Source: Vibrio metoecus
Lineage (GTDB): Bacteria; Pseudomonadota; Gammaproteobacteria; Enterobacterales; Vibrionaceae
Direction: 5' to 3'
Assembly (NCBI RefSeq): GCF_009665255.1
Contig: NZ_CP035687.1
Location: 806,001-870,000, forward strand
DNA: 64,000 nucleotides
Shown: positions 1 to 7,838 of the stretch, piece after piece
Position numbering within the stretch: position 1 is the first letter of the stretch
Layout of the letters: each line of letters opens with the position of its first letter
Program-made: the position numbers and the translations under genes
The notes under the pieces: model-generated
Database searches by the model: none
The model's input: only the letters and a program-made list of their open reading frames with translations
What the model was told of the DNA's origin: nothing

Positions 1-84
1 GAGGCTGGCTATTCCGAGCAGTAATCCGCCATCCAGCAAAGTAAAACGATAACCCGAGGAGGATTTTGCGCCATAGTTATTCAT
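1..84 (-). CDS. ABC transporter permease, N-terminal fragment cut by window edge
   Basis: The first 28 codons of a gene reading off the left end. Its ATG (84-82) follows directly after the TAA stop of the solute-binding protein gene, so it is almost certainly co-transcribed and translationally coupled. The visible peptide has a short polar start and then a hydrophobic run, as expected for the first membrane helix. Position after an ATPase, a permease and a binding protein suggests the second permease of a polar amino-acid importer. This is inference from context: too little is visible to name a family. Confidence 0.6.
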   Translation of the reverse strand, partial: MNNYGAKSSSGYRFTLLDGGLLLGIASL

Positions 85-921
85 TTACTGACCTGAGGCG
101 ATTTGATCCTGCCAATCTAAAGTGGAGAACCAGTATTCGTAACGCGCTTGCAGCCAGCCATCAGCAGTACGGTCTGCAATCCATTGATCAAAATAGGCTT
201 TCTTGTCTTCTTCCCCTAAACGCACTGCAAACGCTTCATTGCCTTTACTTAAACGCTCACTGAAAGGAAGGAACAGCGAATCACTGTGTTTGATGCTTTC
301 ATGCTCGGGTTTTGGGCTTGAAGCAATCACTGCATGCGCGTTGCCGTTGATCACTTCTTGGAAAGCTTGGGCATCGTCATCAAATTGCAGCACGCTGGCT
401 TTTGGGAAAGTTTCACGCGCCACTTGCACGGTAAAAGCACCACGGCGAGCCGCGATTTTTACGTTGCGCTTGTTAAAGTCTTCCAACTTAGAAAAGCCTT
501 CCGCGAGCTTTTTATTGGCAGCGAGTTGTACACCAGAGTGCGAATAGGGTGCAGTAAACAGCACACTTTTGGAACGCTCAGGCGTGACCGACATTCCGCC
601 GATGATCACATCAAATTTTTTGGCCAGTAGCGCAGGAATAATGCCATCCCATGCGGTAGGCACAAATTCCACTTGCCAACCTGAGTCGGCGGCTAAGCGT
701 TTAGCGACATCAATCTCAAAGCCAATCAGCTCACCCTGCTTATCGCGCATTGCCCAAGGCACAAAGGTCGACATACCCACGCGCAGCGTGCCACGCTCTT
801 TAATCGCATCAAGATTCGGTGTGTCGCTCGCCACTGCTGGCAAAGTGAGAGCCAGCCCCAACAAGCCCGTAAGTAAGGTTTTAACGCTGAATCGACCTAA
901 ACGTTGTCCAAATGGTTTCAT
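85..921 (-). CDS. Amino-acid ABC transporter periplasmic binding protein (SBP_bac_3)
   Basis: Captures a polar amino acid or similar solute in the periplasm and delivers it to the neighbouring permeases. The 278-residue product has a signal peptide (basic start, hydrophobic core, AVAS-D cleavage) followed by the family-3 opening IKERGTLRVGMS and the block KFDVIIGGMSVTPERS, which is typical of glutamine/lysine/arginine binders. I chose the ATG at 921 because it gives a clean signal peptide and has GGGAA upstream; an in-frame ATG at 972 would overlap the upstream permease gene. Third gene of a minus-strand operon (ATPase, permease, binding protein, permease). The ligand cannot be read from sequence. 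Confidence 0.88.
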   Translation of the reverse strand: MKPFGQRLGRFSVKTLLTGLLGLALTLPAVASDTPNLDAIKERGTLRVGMSTFVPWAMRDKQGELIGFEIDVAKRLAADSGWQVEFVPTAWDGIIPALLAKKFDVIIGGMSVTPERSKSVLFTAPYSHSGVQLAANKKLAEGFSKLEDFNKRNVKIAARRGAFTVQVARETFPKASVLQFDDDAQAFQEVINGNAHAVIASSPKPEHESIKHSDSLFLPFSERLSKGNEAFAVRLGEEDKKAYFDQWIADRTADGWLQARYEYWFSTLDWQDQIASGQ

Positions 922-956
922 AGAAGTTCCCTTTTTATTTCGCGCATTTTTTCGCG

Positions 957-1757
957 TTATGGTGAGCGCCACTGCGCGCCCAGTTTATGTTCTAGCCAAG
1001 CTGATAACGCTGACAGAGTCAGGGTTAACAACAGATAGATCGCCGCTACGCTGAACCAGATCTCAAACGGCATCGCGGTTTCCGAGACTATATTTCGCCC
1101 CTGAGTGGTGAGATCAAAAATCGCCATCACACTGACAATAGACGAGTTTTTAATCAGCGACACCATCTCATTGGTCAGTGGAGGTAATGTACGTTGCAGA
1201 AGTTGCGGCAGGATCACATCGTAAAAGGTAAAAAAGCGCGATAAGCCGAGCGAGCGTGCCGCTTCATATTGGCCTTGTGGAATGCTGTTTAACCCGCCGC
1301 GAAACACCTCTGCGGTATACGCACCTTGAAACAGAGCGAGGGCAAGCACCGCGGTGGCAAAACGGTCGAGACCAATGACGGGACCAAACACAAAGTAGAG
1401 GAGGTAAATTTGCACCAAAAGCGGCGTGTTGCGTACCACCGCTATGTATCCGGTGCCTAAAGTGCGCCCAACCAGTGAGTGTGACTGACGCAGCAAAGCG
1501 GTGGTTAAACCCAGTGCTAAGGTGAAAATCAAACTGATCCCAGTCAGCTGCAAGGTGACCAACAGGCCGTGCAGTAAATCACCCGCCCACCACTGCCCAT
1601 CTTCAAAAATCAACACATACTCAGGCACTCGGTGCCACTGCCATGTATAGCCCATGGCTTGTGCGCCAGAATCAAGCAGCCAGACCAATCCGGCAAAGAC
1701 CAAGATCATTTGCAGGGTGGCGAACAGCAGTGGGCGAAGAAAGCGTTTTATCATCAA
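957..1757 (-). CDS. Amino-acid ABC transporter permease (HisM/GlnP type)
   Basis: Inner-membrane channel subunit of a polar amino-acid importer, 266 residues. The central block VVRNTPLLVQIYLLYF and the cytoplasmic loop QGQYEAARSLGLS (EAA motif that docks on the ATPase) are diagnostic of the HisMQ family. A longer than usual N-terminal part (about 60 residues with an extra hydrophobic helix and a Trp-rich stretch) precedes the core, as in the long permeases of aap/yhd-type systems. The start codon overlaps the ATPase stop as ATGA, showing tight coupling. Confidence 0.88.
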   Translation of the reverse strand: MMIKRFLRPLLFATLQMILVFAGLVWLLDSGAQAMGYTWQWHRVPEYVLIFEDGQWWAGDLLHGLLVTLQLTGISLIFTLALGLTTALLRQSHSLVGRTLGTGYIAVVRNTPLLVQIYLLYFVFGPVIGLDRFATAVLALALFQGAYTAEVFRGGLNSIPQGQYEAARSLGLSRFFTFYDVILPQLLQRTLPPLTNEMVSLIKNSSIVSVMAIFDLTTQGRNIVSETAMPFEIWFSVAAIYLLLTLTLSALSAWLEHKLGAQWRSP

Positions 1758-2473
1758 TGGCTCAAGATCTGATTGAGAAATTGTTGGGTACGCGGATGCG
1801 TTGGGTTTTGGAACAACTGTTCAGGTGAGCCAACTTCGAGAATTTCCCCTTCATCCATAAATATTACGCGGTGCGCGACTTTGCGCGCAAAGCCCATTTC
1901 ATGAGTTACGCACATCATGGTTATGCCGTCTTGCGCGAGGTCGACCATCACTTCGAGCACCTCGTTAATGGTTTCAGGATCGAGGGCTGACGTGGGTTCA
2001 TCAAACAACAAAATCTCTGGCTGCATGCAGAGAGAGCGAGCAATCGCGACTCGTTGCTGCTGGCCGCCAGAGAGTTGAATCGGGTATTTGTGTGCTTGAT
2101 CGGTGATTTTTACGCGCTGCAGAAAATGATATGCCCGATCTTTGGCTTCTTGAGCCGAAAGTTTTAACGTTCGGATGGGCGCTAAGGTGAGGTTTTCCAA
2201 TACCGTTAAGTGTGGAAACAGGTTGAAATGCTGAAACACCATGCCGATCTTGCCACTGCGTCGGGTTCGCTCATCGAGATCGGGCAACACTCGAATTTCC
2301 CCATCATCGATATTTTCTAAGCCATTCACTGTGCGGATCAGGGTTGATTTACCAGAACCTGAAGGCCCGCAAATCACCACAATTTCCCCTTTGTTGACGG
2401 TTAGAGAAATCGACTTTAATGCTTGAAACTGACCATACCATTTGCTGACTTGGTGAAATTCTATCACTTTCAT
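1754..2473 (-). CDS. Amino-acid ABC transporter ATP-binding protein (GlnQ type)
   Basis: ATPase that powers the importer encoded downstream; 239 residues with the start used here. Walker A GPSGSGKST, signature LSGGQQQR, Walker B LLFDEPTSALD and the switch histidine in VTHEMGFA are all present and correctly ordered. The reading frame extends upstream to 2524, but the family start MKVIEFHQVSKWYG fits the ATG at 2473; its ribosome site is weak, so the true start is not certain. First gene of the minus-strand operon, sharing a promoter region with divergent aroG. Confidence 0.88.
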   Translation of the reverse strand: MKVIEFHQVSKWYGQFQALKSISLTVNKGEIVVICGPSGSGKSTLIRTVNGLENIDDGEIRVLPDLDERTRRSGKIGMVFQHFNLFPHLTVLENLTLAPIRTLKLSAQEAKDRAYHFLQRVKITDQAHKYPIQLSGGQQQRVAIARSLCMQPEILLFDEPTSALDPETINEVLEVMVDLAQDGITMMCVTHEMGFARKVAHRVIFMDEGEILEVGSPEQLFQNPTHPRTQQFLNQILSH

Positions 2474-2524
2474 CTTGTTATCTTTGTTGTTCTTCTTGGC
2501 ATACCTTAGCAACATAAAACTCAC

Positions 2525-2796
2525 ATTGCATTAATTGATTCATCCTCATCGGCAGCATTTGTTGTTTGTATCAATACAGATAGGGTTTGCTATCTTGAGA
2601 GTGAATGGTGTAATTAATTTTTTACGGATTGTTTTGTCTGTAAAGAAAAGTGGAATCTTGCCTTTATTTAAAAATAGTGCTTGCGATATTTTGCGAGTGC
2701 CGATAAGTTACCCGAAGAAACGACAGGTGCAGTGATTACCAAGGCTAGAGCCGTTGACTTGGCTAGGTAAACTAAAAAGTAAAGGAAGAAGTAAAG
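2525..2796. promoter_or_regulatory. Divergent promoter region between the amino-acid transporter operon and aroG
   Basis: 272 bases without a credible gene. It holds an imperfect inverted repeat, TTTACGGA (2621-2628) facing TCTGTAAA (2637-2644), whose TGTAAA half resembles one arm of a TyrR box; a full TyrR box (TGTAAA-N6-TTTACA) is not present. Near aroG the motif GGCTAG occurs twice (2743-2748 and 2761-2766). The aroG ribosome site AAGGAAG lies at about 2782-2788. Operator roles are inference. Confidence 0.45.
2759..2768 (+). promoter_or_regulatory. Possible Qrr-pairing site in the aroG leader
   Basis: TTGGCTAGGT in the sense strand, 29-38 bases before the aroG ATG, is a perfect 10-base complement of the conserved Qrr core ACCTAGCCAA found at 34196-34205 in this window. 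The same 10-mer lies in the leader of the PAS-GGEEF gene, an established Qrr target. A partial second match (GGCTAG) lies 18 bases upstream. Whether this stretch is transcribed is not shown by the sequence: a TTGACT at 2755-2760 could instead be a -35 element. Confidence 0.4.
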
Positions 2797-3849
2797 ATGT
2801 TGCAAACCGATGATGTAAAAATTAAGAAGATCAAAGAACTACTGCCACCGGTCGCAGTGTTAGAAAAATTTCCAGCGACAGAAACCTCGGCATCGACCAC
2901 GTTTCAAGCGCGTGAAGCGATTCATAATATGCTGCAAGATAAAGATGATCGCCTGTTGGTGGTGATTGGTCCTTGTTCTATTCATGATCCGAAAGCGGCC
3001 ATCGAATATGGTCAACGTTTAAAAGTGTTGCGTGATGAGCTCAGTGGTCAGCTAGAAATCGTGATGCGTGTGTACTTTGAAAAACCACGTACCACAGTGG
3101 GTTGGAAAGGGCTAATCAATGATCCGTACCTCAATGACACCTATGAAATTAACGATGGTCTGCGTATGGGGCGCAAACTGCTGCTTGATTTGACCGATAT
3201 CGGCATGCCGACCGCCAGCGAGTTTCTCGATATGATCACGCCGCAATATGTGGCAGATTTGATCAGTTGGGGCGCGATCGGAGCACGCACCACAGAATCT
3301 CAAGTGCATCGTGAATTGGCTTCAGGGCTTTCTTGCCCTGTGGGTTTCAAAAACGGGACGGATGGCAACATTAAAATCGCCTCTGATGCGATTCGCTCTG
3401 CAGGGGCTTCGCACCACTTCTTATCGGTCACCAAGTTTGGTCATTCGGCGATTGTCGAAACGGCGGGTAACCCAGATTGCCACATTATTTTGCGTGGCGG
3501 CAAAGAGCCAAACTACAGTGCGGCGCACGTGAGCAATATCAAACAAGAGCTAGAAGTGGCTGGCTTACCACAAAAAGTGATGATCGATTTCAGCCATGCT
3601 AACAGCTCTAAGCAGTTCAAACGCCAAATGGTGGTTGCGGAAGATGTTGCGGCGCAGATTGCGCAAGGTGAACATGCAATCTTCGGAGTAATGATTGAAT
3701 CACACCTTGTTGAAGGACGTCAGGACCTGACCCCAGGTTGTAACTTGACTTACGGTCAGTCAATCACGGATGCCTGTATTGGTTGGGAAGATACGGAAAC
3801 CGTATTGCGCCAGCTGGCCGCCGCGGTTGAAACGCGTCGCCAAGCTTAA
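2797..3849 (+). CDS. aroG: 3-deoxy-7-phosphoheptulonate (DAHP) synthase, AroG class
   Basis: Condenses phosphoenolpyruvate and erythrose 4-phosphate to DAHP, the first step of the shikimate pathway to aromatic amino acids. 350 residues, the normal length for class I-alpha enzymes of enteric type. The motifs VIGPCSIHDP, the KPRTTVGWKG active-site block, the SEFLDMITPQY segment, GARTTESQ and the HANSSKQ metal/PEP region are all present. The N-terminal segment before the barrel matches the regulatory extension of AroG/F/H; I cannot say from sequence which amino acid inhibits it. Single gene followed by a strong terminator. Its leader carries a possible Qrr pairing site. Confidence 0.93.
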   Translation: MLQTDDVKIKKIKELLPPVAVLEKFPATETSASTTFQAREAIHNMLQDKDDRLLVVIGPCSIHDPKAAIEYGQRLKVLRDELSGQLEIVMRVYFEKPRTTVGWKGLINDPYLNDTYEINDGLRMGRKLLLDLTDIGMPTASEFLDMITPQYVADLISWGAIGARTTESQVHRELASGLSCPVGFKNGTDGNIKIASDAIRSAGASHHFLSVTKFGHSAIVETAGNPDCHIILRGGKEPNYSAAHVSNIKQELEVAGLPQKVMIDFSHANSSKQFKRQMVVAEDVAAQIAQGEHAIFGVMIESHLVEGRQDLTPGCNLTYGQSITDACIGWEDTETVLRQLAAAVETRRQA

Positions 3850-3868
3850 TTTGAGCAATGAGAGTTAA

Positions 3869-3898
3869 AAGGGCTTCCAATGGAAGCCCTTATTGTTT
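3869..3898 (+). terminator. Rho-independent terminator of aroG
   Basis: Perfect 10-bp stem AAGGGCTTCC / GGAAGCCCTT with a 3-base loop, followed by a T-rich stretch, 20 bases after the aroG stop. Confidence 0.85.
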
Positions 3899-3944
3899 AT
3901 GGCAAACCGAAAATAACGGCTTTGCCCATGATAAAAATGCAGCG

Positions 3945-5279
3945 TTAAACCTTAGCCGAGGTTGGCTGGTTTTTTTCTAATTGGCGCAGTGCTTTTTGAT
4001 AAGTTAACCAAGCCGCCCATCCCGCAATAATGTTACCTACTAAAGATCCTAAGAATAAACCTTTGAGGTCATAAAGCTGGGCTCCAACCCATAAGCAAGG
4101 TAGATAAAACGCAAACAGTCGAAGCGCTGAAATGGTTAGCGCGACATAGGCTTTGCCAAGCGCATTGGCGACCGACACCATCAACATACAGATGCCGAGA
4201 GCGCCCAAACTGATTGGGACGATGGTCAAATGTTGGAGCAAAATGGCGGCGACCTCGCTCTCACTGGTCATTAATGAAGATAAGTGGTTAGCGAGCAAGT
4301 AAGTGACGAGCGCAATCAATAATTGGAATCCCAACACAAACTGGCACGCGATACGTACTAATTGTCGAATATCGGAGATATTTTTCGCGCCGAGCATGCG
4401 TCCAATCATGGGTGGGATCGACATGGTCAGCGCTAACACCGCGACCAGTGCAAAAAATTCAAAACGTGAGCCTAATGCCCAAGCTGCAACGGCTGCGGTA
4501 CCGAAACCTGCCAATAACTTAGTGGCAAACATCGAAGAAACAGGGGGCAGCAATTGGCTGAGCATGGCGGGTCCCATAATGTGGCCGAGTGAAGCTAAAC
4601 TTTTGCTCATATCCAAATCATGCCACTCAAAACTCATCCATTGGCGTTGAGCCACTTTGGGGGCGACGATCGCGATGCCTGTACCAAACGCTAAGATGGT
4701 TGCGATTGCAGCACCATTGATACCTAGGTCGAGCGTAAAAATGAACAATGGGTCGAGAATCAAGTTCAGCACACTGGTCACCATCATCATGGTTCCGGGC
4801 AGCAGTGTGTTGCCGTTGGCACGACATAAGCTGTAAAAGAAGTAGAGCATCGCGCCTGTCCAAGCGCTCGCCAACCACCAAATCCAGTAATGATCAATGA
4901 TTTGCAGAACATCATCGGAGGCTCCGAGTAAGGAGAGTAAAGGGTGGCGCAATACATACAACAGGACAGCAATCGCGGCTACCCCAACACCGCCGACCGC
5001 GACGACTAAACCGCCTAGCTGTTTGGCATAGTGCTCTTGGCCTGCGCCCAAGGTGCGTGATATTACGGCAGTAGTGGCAATTCCCAACCCGACTTGCACG
5101 CCAATGATCACCATTTGAATGGGCATGGTAAAGCCTTGCGCCGCAAGGGGAAGAATACCGAGCTGACCGATAAAAGCACTATCAACCAATTGAAAACTCA
5201 TTAATGACAGTACGCCAAATAACATTGGCCAAGTCATTTGAAAAAGAGACTTAGCTAAAGAAGCTGTGGAAGTTTGCAT
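3945..5279 (-). CDS. MATE-family multidrug/Na+ (or H+) antiporter, DinF-like
   Basis: Inner-membrane efflux protein of 444 residues with about twelve hydrophobic helices in two halves. The start LFQMTWPMLFGVLSLMSFQLVDSAFIGQLG is typical of the MATE family, and the second half repeats the pattern (GPAMLSQLLPP). Expected to expel cationic drugs or toxic metabolites using an ion gradient; the substrate is unknown. Vibrio carries several MATE pumps (the Vcm series) and I cannot tell which one this is. Monocistronic, convergent with aroG. Confidence 0.85.
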   Translation of the reverse strand: MQTSTASLAKSLFQMTWPMLFGVLSLMSFQLVDSAFIGQLGILPLAAQGFTMPIQMVIIGVQVGLGIATTAVISRTLGAGQEHYAKQLGGLVVAVGGVGVAAIAVLLYVLRHPLLSLLGASDDVLQIIDHYWIWWLASAWTGAMLYFFYSLCRANGNTLLPGTMMMVTSVLNLILDPLFIFTLDLGINGAAIATILAFGTGIAIVAPKVAQRQWMSFEWHDLDMSKSLASLGHIMGPAMLSQLLPPVSSMFATKLLAGFGTAAVAAWALGSRFEFFALVAVLALTMSIPPMIGRMLGAKNISDIRQLVRIACQFVLGFQLLIALVTYLLANHLSSLMTSESEVAAILLQHLTIVPISLGALGICMLMVSVANALGKAYVALTISALRLFAFYLPCLWVGAQLYDLKGLFLGSLVGNIIAGWAAWLTYQKALRQLEKNQPTSAKV

Positions 5280-5395
5280 AGAATCTCACGCTTGTTGAAG
5301 CAATAAAGCCTATGTTGGGATGAAAAAATATTTCACAAGGTGATGCGATAAATTGTCACAAAAATGTTACTAGTTATTCGGTTTGCCGCTAAATG

Positions 5396-5428
5396 AAAAA
5401 CCTCATCCCAACGATAATTGGGATGAGG
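5396..5428 (-). terminator. Rho-independent terminator downstream of the Aer-like gene
   Basis: Perfect 11-bp stem CCTCATCCCAA / TTGGGATGAGG with a 6-base loop; on the minus strand it is followed by TTTTTC. It lies 44 bases past the stop of the chemoreceptor gene at 5473. Confidence 0.85.
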
Positions 5429-5472
5429 TAGGAGGCAAATCATTGATAGATGAGAGTCACATCCAGTCTCGG

Positions 5473-7029
5473 TCAGACCCGACGGAACTGAGCGACAAGG
5501 CTAGTTTGCGCCGCCAGATTTTTTACCAGTTGTTGGCACTCTGTTTGAGTGTTTTCTGCCAACGAAAGTGTTGAGGTAGAGACATCACTGATCGATTGTA
5601 CGCTGCGATTCATATCCTCAGTCACTTTCGCCATCTCTTCAACCGCAGTAGCGATTTGTTCATTACGCATAGCAATATCGGAAACTTGTGAGAGCAAGGT
5701 GGTCAACTTCTCTCCTGAAACATGTGCACTATCCACGCAAGAAAGGGAGAGTCGATTACCTTGTTCAATCGCGTTCACGGCATTTTGAGTGCTATTTTGT
5801 ACCGAACTAATGATGTTTTTAATTTCTTTGGTGGATTCCGCACTGCGCTGCGCCAATTGACGCACTTCATCGGCAACAACCGCAAATCCACGTCCTTGGT
5901 CACCCGCTCTAGCGGCTTCTATAGCGGCATTTAATGCCAACAGGTTCGTTTGTTCAGCAATGCTCTGAATAACTTCCATCACCTGACTTATGGTGGCACT
6001 TTGTGCTGAGAGTTGCTCAATCACTTGGGTCGCGGCTTTGAGTTGAGTGGCCATGGTTCCCATCGCCTCTACCGTCTGCTCGACAGCTTGCATTCCTTCG
6101 CGCGCGGCCTCTTGGGCATAGCCCGTCGCATCGGACGCCGCTTGAGCATTACGTGCAATTTCATTCGCTGTCAGGTTCATTTCTGTAATCGCAGTGGCAA
6201 CTTGCTCCGTTTCGCGAGTTTGAGCATCTAAGTTTTCCGCAGTTTGTTCACTGTTTTGGGAAGACAACTTCGCGGCTTCACCAATTTGACTACTGGAGTC
6301 TTGAATGCGCCCAACGACCGCATTTATCTCTGATTGGCGCATTTTGAGTGCCAACTGAATTTCGGAAATATCATCGACACGGCTGTTATAAACCAGTTCC
6401 ATCAATGGGTTATTGAAGACTTTACGAGCTTGTTGTGCCAGCGCTTCAAGGCGGCGGGTGAACAGATAAGCGATCGCAATCGTTAACAGAAGCATCAATG
6501 GCAGTCCGGAGCCGGCTAAAAAGAAATCGGCCGCTAAACTGACCCCTGTCGCAACGATAAACCCTAAACCCAAACGCTGCCATAATCGAGTGCGGGGCAT
6601 TTTTAACCGCCAATCAGTTTTGCCTGCTCGGATTTGTTGGTAGAGCTTTTCCGCATTGTCGACATGTTCCCGGCTTGGGCACAAACGTACCGATTGATAC
6701 TCAACAACTTGGCCATTTTCCTTGATCGGTGAGGCAAAGGCATCAACCCAGTAATGATCCCCATTTTTGCAGCGGTTCTTCACCATTCCCATCCAAGATT
6801 TGCCCGCCTTGAGGTGTTCCCACATGTCTTTAAACGCTTCAGGCGGCATATCGGGGTGGCGAACCATGTTATGTGGTTGGTTTACGAGCTCATCAAGCGT
6901 GTAACCTGCGACATCGCAAAATTCTTTACTGGCGTATTTAATATGACTGCTGAGTGTGGTGGTTGACAAAAGGTTGAAATTAGATGGATAGGTGACTTCC
7001 TTTTGAGTAATCGGTTGGTTATTGCGCAT
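5473..7029 (-). CDS. Aer-like PAS-domain methyl-accepting chemoreceptor
   Basis: Energy/redox-taxis receptor of 518 residues. Residues about 10-120 form a PAS domain of Aer type (EVTYPSNFNLLSTTTLSSHIKYASKEFCDVAGY, then NMVRHPDMPPEAFKDMW), expected to bind FAD. A hydrophobic pair at about 155-195 anchors it in the membrane without a periplasmic domain. The C-terminal half is the coiled-coil signalling domain with the hairpin tip AEQTNLLALNAAIEAARAGDQGRGFAVVADEVRQLA, which contacts CheA/CheW. There is no C-terminal NWETF-type pentapeptide. Vibrio cholerae has several Aer-like receptors; I do not assign a number. Confidence 0.9.
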   Translation of the reverse strand: MRNNQPITQKEVTYPSNFNLLSTTTLSSHIKYASKEFCDVAGYTLDELVNQPHNMVRHPDMPPEAFKDMWEHLKAGKSWMGMVKNRCKNGDHYWVDAFASPIKENGQVVEYQSVRLCPSREHVDNAEKLYQQIRAGKTDWRLKMPRTRLWQRLGLGFIVATGVSLAADFFLAGSGLPLMLLLTIAIAYLFTRRLEALAQQARKVFNNPLMELVYNSRVDDISEIQLALKMRQSEINAVVGRIQDSSSQIGEAAKLSSQNSEQTAENLDAQTRETEQVATAITEMNLTANEIARNAQAASDATGYAQEAAREGMQAVEQTVEAMGTMATQLKAATQVIEQLSAQSATISQVMEVIQSIAEQTNLLALNAAIEAARAGDQGRGFAVVADEVRQLAQRSAESTKEIKNIISSVQNSTQNAVNAIEQGNRLSLSCVDSAHVSGEKLTTLLSQVSDIAMRNEQIATAVEEMAKVTEDMNRSVQSISDVSTSTLSLAENTQTECQQLVKNLAAQTSLVAQFRRV

Positions 7030-7196
7030 AAAAGAGCTCCATTCAATAGTTCCTGTTGCGCCAAATACTGTGCGTTGTGATTGTGATTATCGTTGTCTAT
7101 AACGTATAGAATGGGTTATGTCGGTAAGCAAGTGAGGAAAGAGAAATTTATCTAACGAGAAGTAAAGGAATATCGCTGCCTCTACCGCTACCCGTT

Positions 7197-7324
7197 TATA
7201 CCCTTCCTACTTGAAGCTGCAGCGGTGTTGGTTACGTTCGTTCACCCCAATCACATCGTGGGTCTATGCTCATGGGATGAGCTCACTTGTCGCCAGCCTG
7301 CAACGCCAAGTAGCTTAGGTATAT
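7197..7324. repeat. ERIC element (full length, about 128 bp)
   Basis: Imperfect palindrome with ends TATACCC and GGTATAT. The left part CTACTTGAAGCTGCAG, the segment GTTGGTTACGTTCGTTCACCCC, and the right part CCTGCAACGCCAAGTAG match the enterobacterial ERIC consensus in order and spacing. Such elements are known in Vibrio cholerae and lie in transcribed spacers. It sits in the 308-base gap between the Aer-like gene and the end of the lactate operon, and may fold as RNA. No gene is visible in the rest of that gap. Confidence 0.85.
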
Positions 7325-7337
7325 GTGTTTTTTACAC

Positions 7338-7838
7338 CTATGCGCTCGGCTGCGCTGTACTCTCTTGTGTTGCCAACCGTGGTTTGGCGACTTCATCCAC
7401 CAGATACAAGATGGATTGATAAGGAATGCCGCTGTGGTGTGATAAGCCGATTTCACACGTGCGGCTATTACTAAACCCACGGCTGCAGTGCGCCGGCACT
7501 TGCTCTTTGAGCGAATGGACGGCAGCGGCATTGAGCTCTGGCGTAGTAAAGCCTTTGTCACCCGCCCAACCGCAGCACTGGATGTGCTCAGGCACTATCA
7601 CCTCACTGGCGCAGGCTTTGGCCAGTTTCAGCATATCGCCTTCTAAGCCAAGGCGGCGCGAGCTACAAGTGATATGCAGCATGATGGTTTCTTGCTTCGG
7701 CGCGAGTGTGAGGTGATCCAGTAAGTAACGACTTACCAACCCCGTTGGCTCCAGAATTTCCATCGGTTTGGTAAACTGCTCAATGCTGCGTTTGGCGCAC
7801 GGGCTAGTGTCCATCAATATCGGATAACGCCCCCTTGG
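7338..7838 (-). pseudogene. Frameshifted C-terminal part of FAD/Fe-S D-lactate dehydrogenase
   Basis: This frame continues the protein interrupted at 7814. Read in the -1 frame relative to the upstream part, it gives YPILMDTSPCAKRS, then HITCSSRRLG and the second cysteine-rich CCG motif HIQCCGWAGDKGF, the normal C-terminal half of the heterodisulfide-reductase-like domain. The nearest in-frame ATG (7850) overlaps the upstream gene and has no family support as a start, so this is a displaced C-terminus rather than a separate gene. Restoring one G in the 5-base G run (plus-strand CCCCC at 7830-7834) would fuse both parts into a protein of about 960 residues. Confidence 0.75.

Noticed and set aside
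2535..2735. 66-codon frame ahead of aroG
   Set aside because: Lies in the divergent promoter region, with no ribosome site and no family resemblance.
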